DNA of 64,000 nt, taken from Shinella zoogloeoides (GTDB lineage Bacteria > Pseudomonadota > Alphaproteobacteria > Rhizobiales > Rhizobiaceae). A program made the translations under genes and the position numbers. Position 1 is the first letter of the stretch, and the number at the start of each line of letters is the position of its first letter. This document shows positions 25,469-31,674 of the stretch, in pieces. The stretch covers positions 3,531,501 to 3,595,500 of the forward strand of contig NZ_CP093528.1 in assembly GCF_022682305.1 (NCBI RefSeq), in the 5' to 3' direction. The notes beneath the pieces are model-generated. The model was not told the DNA's origin. It saw nothing but the letters and a program-made list of their open reading frames with translations, and did not search any database.

Positions 25469-25583
25469 GGCAGGGTCCGATCATGGCTGGTTCCCTGGGT
25501 TTGCGTTCCAGCGCGCCGCCAATGTGCCAGCCCGGCACGGCAGAATGACAAAGGAAGGTTTGCTTCAGAAGGGAATAGCGGCA

Positions 25584-25838
25584 TCAGTATTCTTTGCGGT
25601 GCTGTTGTTTCGGCCGAACAAGCATCAAGCCCTCACCCTGATCGGTGCTCAGAAACATGATGCCGTTGTTTTCGAGAGCCCGGCGCACCTGATCCCGCGT
25701 GCTTTCGTAGACCTTGAGGCCGCTCTCGGACTCAAGGCGCTTGAGCGCGGTCAGGGAAACCTGGGCCTTGTCAGCGAGCGTCTCCTGCGTCCATCCAAGC
25801 AACGCGCGCGCGGCCCGCGACTGTCGGGCGGTGATCAT
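25584..25838 (-). CDS. XRE-family HTH regulator
   Basis: 84 residues: ITARQSRAARALLGWTQETL, ADKAQVSLTALKRLESES, a five-helix Cro/CI-type HTH, followed by a short beta tail GIMFLSTDQGEGLMLV. A perfect palindrome lies 44 bp upstream (25882-25896). It probably represses itself and neighbouring element genes. Confidence 0.85.
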   Translation of the reverse strand: MITARQSRAARALLGWTQETLADKAQVSLTALKRLESESGLKVYESTRDQVRRALENNGIMFLSTDQGEGLMLVRPKQQHRKEY

Positions 25839-25881
25839 GCATGATCACCTCCTACAGCCACGAATGCGCACGCCAGAACTA

Positions 25882-25896
25882 CGACTAATTTAGTCG
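25882..25896. promoter_or_regulatory. Palindromic operator candidate of the XRE gene
   Basis: Perfect 7-bp arms CGACTAA and TTAGTCG around a single T, 44 bp upstream of the XRE start codon. The size and symmetry suit a Cro/CI-type dimer. Nothing else in the 213-bp gap is recognisable. Confidence 0.45.
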
Positions 25897-26051
25897 CTCT
25901 TGGCAAAAAGGGCCAGCGATAATCGAATGAGATTAACGGATTCTCTGGGGGTTAGGCAGAACTGATTCGGTCGCCGCGCGGCACGCTCGCCAGGTCTGTG
26001 GCGTCCTCCCGGCGAGGAGCCGGAAAGGGGGGCGAGCGCCCCCTGGCCGGA

Positions 26052-26216
26052 TCAGGCGAACGGGTCGATCTCCCCGACGATCGCATCCTCGTCGCCGTCA
26101 TATTCGGCGAAGGGCATCACAGCCATCGTGCCGTCCCCGGCCCGGAAGATGACGATGGAGACCATCAAGGTAGAGGCGAGGCTGAAGGCGTAGGCGCTTG
26201 CGTCTGGAAGGGACAT
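26052..26216 (-). CDS. Small conserved element protein with a hydrophobic N-terminus
   Basis: 54 residues: MSLPDASAYAFSLASTLMVS, IVIFRAGDGTMAVM and an acidic tail YDGDEDAIVGEIDPFA. The start at 26216 is preceded by AGGAG at a good distance; a longer frame to 26246 crosses the leader hairpins. The middle alternates hydrophobic residues as in beta strands. Its function is unknown. The leader has competing hairpins much like that of ssb. Confidence 0.55.
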   Translation of the reverse strand: MSLPDASAYAFSLASTLMVSIVIFRAGDGTMAVMPFAEYDGDEDAIVGEIDPFA

Positions 26217-26280
26217 TTCTCGGCTCCTGTGCGGGAGCGGGACCATCCCCGCTCGACAGGCTCCCGAAATGTTTCGGAAT
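26217..26280 (-). promoter_or_regulatory. Leader with mutually exclusive hairpins masking the ribosome-binding site
   Basis: In RNA sense, GAGCGGG pairs with CCCGCTC around GATGGT. The 3' arm overlaps GCTCC, which can instead pair with GGAGC, the ribosome-binding site, around CGCACA. A further upstream CGGGAGC can pair with GCTCCCG. The three pairings cannot all form together, so the leader could switch between an open and a closed site. The GGGATGGTCCC core recurs in the ssb leader. Confidence 0.45.
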
Positions 26281-26637
26281 GGCCGCGATCACCTTGCAGG
26301 CTGTGCCGGCAAAGGCCGCACGCATAGCGTAGCGGACCCTTCACGGGTTGATCGTGGAAGGGCATGGCGAAACCAGAGTGGAGCACTCAAGAGCGGGGTG
26401 GCGTCCGACCGCGAGCCTCGAACGCCTTCCAGATGCGAGCGCCAGGCCGAGCACGCGACGGGTGATCGGGCACCCCACTCGGTCCGGCGTCGGCAACGAA
26501 GCTGCGCACCCGCGGTTCTGCCGGACGGATTCGCGCCGTCTCGGCGAATGATCAATGCCAAAGTTGCGTTCCCCTTCGCTGAGGCGGTCCGCTCAGGGCG
26601 CAGCGGAAAACGGCGTCCGGGAGAGGGAAAGGGGTTT
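26281..26637. other. Intergenic stretch without a recognisable gene
   Basis: About 360 bp between the small element gene and the first hairpin array. Open frames occur on both strands but none has a domain, a start context or a coding bias that stands out. Confidence 0.4.
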
Positions 26638-26831
26638 GGGGAAAGGGAGGAGGGAACCGTCCCCTTTCCCCATGGGAGGATGTTTGAAGGAGGGGCTTGC
26701 CCTTCCTTCATGGGGAGAGCGCGAGAGGGGGCAAGGCCCTCTTTTCGCAAGCAAAGGCGGCCGGTCGAACCGGCGGCCTTTGCTCCCGGCTCAACGGAAA
26801 GGCGACAGGTGGCCGAAGCCGCCTGTCGCCT
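26638..26831. repeat. Hairpin array A (five large palindromes)
   Basis: Five hairpins lie almost end to end. 26638-26671 has arms GGGGAAAGGG and CCCTTTCCCC. 26686-26709 has 11-bp arms starting GAAGGA. 26721-26748 has arms starting GCGAGAGGG. 26751-26783 has arms GCAAAGGC and GCCTTTGC with an inner CCGG pair. 26800-26831 has arms AGGCGACAGG and CCTGTCGCCT with inner GGC and GCC around CGAA. The last is 8 bp past the stop of the next gene and may terminate it. Confidence 0.6.
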
Positions 26832-26838
26832 GATGACG

Positions 26839-27348
26839 TCATCCGTCCTGCTCTTCGTCCTCGAAGGCGGGATCGGTGGTGTAGGTGTTGAACCGGATGC
26901 CGGTCTCGGCGGCGATCTGGCGCAGGATGGCGCAAAGGCCGTTCAGGCGGTTGTCGCCGATTTCGACGCGCGGCGGAGGGAAACCGTCGAGGAAGCGCCA
27001 CGTCCCGGTACGGCTGTCGTAGTATTCCTTCGTGGCCCAATCGACGTGAACCTCGCAATGAAGAAGATCGATGCCGTCCGGTTCACGCCAATTGTAGGTG
27101 AGATCCTGCCCGGCGCCCCAGATCTGCTCGCCGAGATCGTCTGCATCGGGGCCATCGGGGTTCAGCGCCAGCGCATGCTGAGCGGCGAGCGTCCCGCGCG
27201 CCAGGTCGATGAGCTGGTCGAGCTTGGCCACCAGCCTGTCGTGAGCGCCGCGGCTGAAATCGTCGTCGCAGGCAAGCCGGTTGGCAAGCACCATGATGCG
27301 GAAGCCTGCGAACTTCGCATAGAGTTCGACATAGTGGAAATCAGACAT
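26839..27348 (-). CDS. Unknown conserved element protein, paralogue 1
   Basis: 169 residues starting MSDFHYVELYAKFAGFRIMV. It shares a scaffold with the protein at 27798-28346: an N-terminal helix (AKFAGFRIMVLANRLACDDD / AKFIAFENQVRANRAECDTR), HDRLVAKLDQL / HDRLADALEQL, and a C-terminal IAAETGIRFNTYTT / IAADTGIRFTTYLY. I recognise no domain. The central region is acidic and aromatic (WGAGQDLTYNWREPD). The start is preceded by AAAGGAGACTT inside a hairpin. The pair seems to be a tandem duplication, since the flanking DNA is also duplicated. Confidence 0.65.
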   Translation of the reverse strand: MSDFHYVELYAKFAGFRIMVLANRLACDDDFSRGAHDRLVAKLDQLIDLARGTLAAQHALALNPDGPDADDLGEQIWGAGQDLTYNWREPDGIDLLHCEVHVDWATKEYYDSRTGTWRFLDGFPPPRVEIGDNRLNGLCAILRQIAAETGIRFNTYTTDPAFEDEEQDG

Positions 27349-27353
27349 ATCAA

Positions 27354-27714
27354 GTCTCCTTTCGTTTCTGACGAAAGGTGTCCACGCCTCAAGCACAGAG
27401 GGGTCAGGGACCGCGGAACGCGGCCGCCGTGCGGCAAGCGGAGGAACCGATTTTGTGGAGTCGGCCTCTGGCCGGCGGAGGAAAATTGGAGGGACCGCGC
27501 AGTCCTTGACGCCGGATGGGCTGGCGTACAATGCGTAGTCAGAGAGAGATAGCCCGCGGCCCCGACAAGGGGCCGTGTCCGTATGGGCCGGGGTGGTTTG
27601 GAGGGGGTGTCGCACCCCCTTCATGGGTGGGGGAGCTGGAGGGGGCGGGGCTCTGCCCTGCCCCTTCCGGGGAGAGCTTGAGAGGGGTGGCTTGCCCCCC
27701 TTTCATCAGCAAGG
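27354..27714. repeat. Direct repeat of about 360 bp, copy 1
   Basis: This segment is nearly repeated at 28351-28713. Shared stretches include the leader hairpin, CACAGAGGGGTCAGGG, CGGAACGCGGCCGCCG, GACGCCGGATGGGCTGGCG and the hairpins of arrays B and C. About 40 bp in the middle (27442-27480) differ. It shows that leader and hairpin array were duplicated together with the gene. Confidence 0.75.
27358..27378 (-). promoter_or_regulatory. Hairpin overlapping the ribosome-binding site of paralogue 1
   Basis: Perfect 8-bp arms CCTTTCGT and ACGAAAGG (RNA sense) with a 5-nt loop. The 3' arm includes the AAAGG of the ribosome-binding site AAAGGAGA, 9 nt before the ATG. The identical element precedes paralogue 2. 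Confidence 0.5.
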
Positions 27715-27734
27715 TCGAGCGGTCGATCCGCTCG
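27557..27734. repeat. Hairpin array B
   Basis: Palindromes at 27557-27575 (CGGCCCC / GGGGCCG), 27603-27619 (GGGGGTG / CACCCCC, 3-nt loop), 27642-27664 (GGGGCGGGGC / GCCCTGCCCC), 27681-27703 and 27716-27734 (CGAGCGG / CCGCTCG around TCGAT). It lies between the two paralogues, upstream of paralogue 1 and downstream of paralogue 2. Confidence 0.6.
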
Positions 27735-27797
27735 GCTTTGCAGCCAGGACATCGCAAAGGCGGCAGGCGGCTGCCGCCGCCCGCCGCCTCTCCGGCA

Positions 27798-28346
27798 CTA
27801 TCGGTATCTTTCGTTTCTGATAGGGGTCTCGTAGATCGCGGGTTCGAGGCCCGCCGCCCCGTCCGGCCCGATGCAGTCGTAGTAGAGATAGGTGGTGAAG
27901 CGGATGCCGGTATCGGCCGCGATCCGCCGGATGATCTCGCCGAGACCGAGGAGGTGCTCGTCGCTGACGGTGAAGCTCTTCGGGATCGGACGAGGGCACC
28001 ACATTTCCGCGACCGGATCTCTGTAGCCGCCCCAGTCCATCTCCGGATCGATGCAATCCAGGAGATGCCAGGGATAGAAGCCACCTCCGCTGGTTTCGAG
28101 ATCGCCGACGCAGAAGTCGATGGTCATCTCCAGAGCCTCGCGCGCGGCCGGATCGGTCTCGGTCCGAAGCAACGCTTCCGCCCGATGGCCTTCCCGGCAG
28201 AACCCGGCAAGCTGCTCGAGCGCATCGGCGAGCCGGTCATGGACGACCTCGGCAAAGCGTGTGTCGCACTCGGCGCGGTTCGCACGAACCTGATTTTCGA
28301 AGGCGATGAACTTCGCGTGGAAGTCGAGGAAATCGAGCTTGGACAT
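27798..28346 (-). CDS. Unknown conserved element protein, paralogue 2
   Basis: 182 residues starting MSKLDFLDFHAKFIAFENQV, related to the protein at 26839-27348 (see shared blocks there). Its middle is longer and contains TIDFCVGDLETSGGGFYPWH and DEHLLGLGEIIRRIAADTGI. No known domain. The start is preceded by the same hairpin and AAAGGAGACTT. No membrane segment or signal peptide is visible, so it should be cytosolic. Confidence 0.65.
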   Translation of the reverse strand: MSKLDFLDFHAKFIAFENQVRANRAECDTRFAEVVHDRLADALEQLAGFCREGHRAEALLRTETDPAAREALEMTIDFCVGDLETSGGGFYPWHLLDCIDPEMDWGGYRDPVAEMWCPRPIPKSFTVSDEHLLGLGEIIRRIAADTGIRFTTYLYYDCIGPDGAAGLEPAIYETPIRNERYR

Positions 28347-28350
28347 TCTA

Positions 28351-28713
28351 AGTCTCCTTTCGTTTCTGACGAAAGGTGTCCACGCCTCAGCACAGAGGGG
28401 TCAGGGAACGCGGAACGCGGCCGCCGTGCGGCAAGCGGAGGAACCGATTTTCTGATCCGGGCCTAGCAAGGAACGGAGTCGAAAATTGGAGGGGCCGCGC
28501 AGTCCTTGACGCCGGATGGGCTGGCGTACAATGCGCAGTCAGAGAGAGATAGCCCGCGGCCCCGACAAGGGGCCGCGTCCGTATGGGCCGGGGTGGTTTG
28601 GAGGGGGTGTCGCACCCCCTTCATGGGTGGGGGAGCTGGAGGGTGCGGGGCTTTGCCCTGACCCTTCGGGGTGAGTTTGAGAGGGGCGGCTCCGCCCCCC
28701 TTTCATCAGGGGA
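28351..28713. repeat. Direct repeat of about 360 bp, copy 2
   Basis: Second copy of the segment at 27354-27714, with the same order of leader hairpin, conserved core and hairpin array. It ends shortly before the long hairpin at 28710-28762. Confidence 0.75.
28356..28376 (-). promoter_or_regulatory. Hairpin overlapping the ribosome-binding site of paralogue 2
   Basis: Identical to the element at 27358-27378: arms CCTTTCGT and ACGAAAGG, 5-nt loop, with the 3' arm running into AAAGGAGA ahead of the ATG at 28346. Confidence 0.5.
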
Positions 28714-28872
28714 GCATCGGGCCAAAAAGTGGATGCCGGTTTTTGGACCTGCCCGATGCCCCGGCGAAGACCTCGGATCGCCGCGCGGCAGCGCGGGGGG
28801 CCGGGCCGGTAAATCTTCCGGCGGCGCGATCGGTCGCGAACATGGAGAAACCCGGCGGCTTGCGCCGCCGGG
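28557..28872. repeat. Hairpin array C with a long branched hairpin
   Basis: 28557-28575 and 28603-28619 repeat the first two hairpins of array B exactly. 28683-28698 has arms GGGGCGG and CCGCCCC with a 2-nt loop. 28710-28762 is a long stem: GCATCGGG with CCCGATGC, then CCAAAAA with TTTTTGG around 11 nt. 28851-28872 has arms CCCGGCGGC and GCCGCCGGG with a 4-nt loop. No gene is visible from 28347 to 29140. Confidence 0.6.
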
Positions 28873-28980
28873 CCGTGGGGCTCCCGCTCAGAACGGTAAT
28901 AGAGAGTCCAAATTGCAAACTGAGAGAGAGAGACCCGGTAAAGCAGGGTTTCCAGCGTACTTCTTTGGCACTCACTCCTC

Positions 28981-29037
28981 AAATTTGTAAACTTCGCTCT
29001 CATTGGTGACCCGCATTCGCCTCCTATGTTTACAATT
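28981..29037. repeat. Left end of the cargo island (TTTGTAAAC motifs)
   Basis: AAATTTGTAAACTT at 28981-28994 and, in inverse orientation, TGTTTACAATT at 29027-29037. The 14-bp motif recurs inverted (AAGTTTACAAATTT) at 58546-58559 near the other border. The backbone gene content stops here and the defence genes begin. The exact cut point is not determined. Confidence 0.5.
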
Positions 29038-29140
29038 CTCGCGTCAAATTAATAACGTGGCAATGGTCTGATAGGGAGGCGTCACGAATTAATTGTAGGC
29101 AGTGTTTCGACCGGACCTTCCAAGGACACGCCGTATCCGC

Positions 29141-30508
29141 TCAATTCCATGGCCCCTTCCAGTGCGGCCCGGGAACGGTTTCGTCTTCGGGTGACACGAG
29201 CATATGCCCGGGAAGTGGAGACTTTGTGCCGTGCTTCCCCACCCGATATGGCGCCATCGTCTCAGTCATCGCCCAAGACTCGTCGCGGCGCGTGGTGTCC
29301 TCGGGTATGAAATGATTTGCGTACACCCAACGCAGATGCGAGGTCGTGGGCTGGAATGATCGCGCCTGCGAGCGATTTTGCATATCCCGGAAAAAGTCGA
29401 CGAACCTACCGGATTTACTTTCGATCCCAACGTGAATAACGCCAGGAATATCGGGAGGCAGCTGGCCCTCCGCATTTGCTAAGACGCGTCGGAAATGTCC
29501 TGCTTTGCGACGAGAAGCTTCTGCCGCAACGCCGCCCCAAACGACGACGCTAGCCTGGTAGATCGCGTCCGCGTATTCCGGCTTGTCGGCTCTTGGCCGC
29601 CATTTCGCAGCCATGCTGTAGTCCGCATCTTCCTCATATCGTCCTGTGAGAAGCTCGATCATCCGGCTGCCGCCGTAATAGACAAAATCATGGGCCATCA
29701 CGCCACGTACGAGGCTCCATTCCACCGGCCGGACAATTCCTTTCGAGATTTCGTCGCTCCATGCCTGCGAAATCTTGCGTTTCAAGGCCCTATCGACCAT
29801 GCGTACGAGATAGTCGTCCGGAATATCCGAAAGCTCGACGTTGTAGATCACCTCGACGACGTGGGATGAGTAGCGTTCGAGCATGAGGGTATGAACCGGC
29901 TCCGCGAGTTTCATCCCTGCCGCACGTTCACTCTTCGCATACGTCGATGGAACCATTCGCTTGCATTCAATAGCCCACCTTGTACGAGGCTTCGATGCCA
30001 AAAGGTCCGGCGTTCTCGCGATCCCCCTTTTCTCGGGCAGGAACTCCACATTTTTCCAGCCGTTGCGCTTCCACGCCAGACTGACGAGCAATTCGAAAAG
30101 CGCTCCGTCAGGCTGACTTTTATCCGAGGTCATCATCCGCGCTGCACGCTCTTCCGCACCTTTTACGGAAAGCATGAGCGGAAGCTCCTTCCCGATGCGG
30201 GTAAGATACGGCACGGCACGCATTATGCCCTCGGGGGCGACATACATCCGGTCCGTTGCGAACGATTCCGCCTGAAGAATATACCATGCGATCGTGTCGC
30301 TCTCGTCGAACAGAACGGAGCGTTCTCCATCTCTTTGGCGTTGCCTGGCTACTGCGAGGCGCGTTTTCGCAGCTTCGAGCCGCCGCTCTATTTCACGATG
30401 CGGTACCAGGCTCTTAAGCCATGCGACTGCCAGCATAAGCTCATCGTCACGCCAGTCGTGTCCGGTTAGCGGAGCGGTCCAATCAAGATTCCTACCGTCA
30501 ATCTTCAT
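29141..30508 (-). CDS. PD-(D/E)XK nuclease-like protein, third gene of the Argonaute operon
   Basis: 455 residues. The segment GALFELLVSLAWKRNGW, E139, then TPDLLA with D168 and WAIECKR with E181 and K183 gives the E-x(n)-D-x(n)-E-x-K pattern of the restriction-endonuclease-like fold (Mrr/RecB-type). The N-terminal 130 residues are helical and unassigned; the C-terminal 200 residues have no recognised domain (PGVIHVGIESKSGRFVDFFR). Its ATG overlaps the previous gene by 4 bp. Position suggests a second effector of the Argonaute system, or an unrelated nuclease riding along. Confidence 0.65.
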   Translation of the reverse strand: MKIDGRNLDWTAPLTGHDWRDDELMLAVAWLKSLVPHREIERRLEAAKTRLAVARQRQRDGERSVLFDESDTIAWYILQAESFATDRMYVAPEGIMRAVPYLTRIGKELPLMLSVKGAEERAARMMTSDKSQPDGALFELLVSLAWKRNGWKNVEFLPEKRGIARTPDLLASKPRTRWAIECKRMVPSTYAKSERAAGMKLAEPVHTLMLERYSSHVVEVIYNVELSDIPDDYLVRMVDRALKRKISQAWSDEISKGIVRPVEWSLVRGVMAHDFVYYGGSRMIELLTGRYEEDADYSMAAKWRPRADKPEYADAIYQASVVVWGGVAAEASRRKAGHFRRVLANAEGQLPPDIPGVIHVGIESKSGRFVDFFRDMQNRSQARSFQPTTSHLRWVYANHFIPEDTTRRDESWAMTETMAPYRVGKHGTKSPLPGHMLVSPEDETVPGPHWKGPWN

Positions 30509-31674
30509 CGCTTCATTTTCAGAGGTCGAGGTATGATCACGGCACAGGTAGTCCCCCCGATCGACTCCAGTCCGGATTTTAGTTCGTGGTGCTGCTCTGT
30601 CTGCGCACTGTCGTCCCAGACCACGACCATGATGTTGTCGTAGCCGCTATCAGTGCTCAGGTAGAGACTGGTATCCGCCGCTACTTCCTCTGTGACTTTA
30701 GCAAGCGCGGCCTGGCCTGCGGAGCGGAGGAACTTGACCTCGACGATTGTCCGCAAGGAAGGAATCCCTAGATCGGCTCGTGGATGTTTGTGACCGACGG
30801 ACGGAAGGTTTTCCTCGTCCTCGAGGTCGGCAAACACCGGAGCCAGAATCGCCCAGAGAAACGACTGGACGTGGTACTCGTTTTCTACGTTCCAGCGCGC
30901 GGGAGCGGAATTCGCAGTCCGAGGCTTGTCCTCGTATCTCCATAGCTTGAGTGCCCGACCCGAATTGCGAAGAAGCGCCTTGAGGTCGTCGATCCCCGCA
31001 GCCCCCACGGACACGTGAGCCAATCTTGCAAGTGCAAACTCGAAAACAGCCAGACGAACGGCATCACGCGCCACTCCGTCGCCATGAGGCAGCATCTGAA
31101 CGGCAGCTTGCCAAGCCGGCTCTACATCTTCGCTGTTCATTTGCCGACCGAGAACCTCGGCCAACGCGACCGAAAGCTCGGGAGGCGAGACGGTGATATT
31201 CGCCTCGCCGCAAACAATCCGGGCGGCGCGGATCAAGCCCTGCTGCCATGGATCGGTTGAGGATGATGCCTGTTGAAGGAGATTGGCGAGCCACGGCCCT
31301 CCGGTCTGGCCGTCCGCGGCTCCCAAGGCGATTCCTAGAAGGCCGATACCATCTGCCTCGATGCGTAGCGGCCGGCCGGGCGAGAAGAAATTGCGACCTG
31401 ATAGATGTCTGATTTCTTCGTTCATAAGCGACAGCTGGGTTTCATCGAGCACCTTCCCTGCCGCGCCGAAACCGAGTGCCGCGATGTGCTCGGGATGCCT
31501 GGCTTGCCCGTCGAAATCCAGCGCGCGCCGCACCTGCGCTCGCAAGTTGGCTTCGTTCCCGGTGACCCAAGCGCAGAAGGCCCCGACGTGGCATGGTAGA
31601 TCGTCCGATACCTGCGCCTTGGCGCGCAGCGCGTCGTGAACGTCAGCCAGCGCTATCGTCGCTATAGGAACCAC
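30505..31674 (-). CDS. DpnII/MboI-like PD-(D/E)XK nuclease, Argonaute-associated
   Basis: 389 residues. The C-terminal domain carries NVENEYHVQSFLWAILAPVF (E265), HPRADLGIPS (D301) and TIVEVKFLRS (E312-x-K314), the REase_DpnII-MboI arrangement. The N-terminal 240 residues are helical and probably serve as regulator or sensor. It overlaps the Argonaute gene by 13 bp. Long-B Argonautes are known to act with associated nucleases that degrade cellular or invader DNA after target recognition; this is the likely effector here. Confidence 0.75.
   Translation of the reverse strand: MVPIATIALADVHDALRAKAQVSDDLPCHVGAFCAWVTGNEANLRAQVRRALDFDGQARHPEHIAALGFGAAGKVLDETQLSLMNEEIRHLSGRNFFSPGRPLRIEADGIGLLGIALGAADGQTGGPWLANLLQQASSSTDPWQQGLIRAARIVCGEANITVSPPELSVALAEVLGRQMNSEDVEPAWQAAVQMLPHGDGVARDAVRLAVFEFALARLAHVSVGAAGIDDLKALLRNSGRALKLWRYEDKPRTANSAPARWNVENEYHVQSFLWAILAPVFADLEDEENLPSVGHKHPRADLGIPSLRTIVEVKFLRSAGQAALAKVTEEVAADTSLYLSTDSGYDNIMVVVWDDSAQTEQHHELKSGLESIGGTTCAVIIPRPLKMKR

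Noticed and set aside
26638..28872. Retron or group II intron RNA as source of the hairpins
   Set aside because: No reverse transcriptase is encoded nearby and the hairpins are repeated units, not one folded RNA.
28539..29003. Minus-strand open frame across hairpin array C
   Set aside because: It runs through palindromes and across the island border; composition is low-complexity and no start signal is present.
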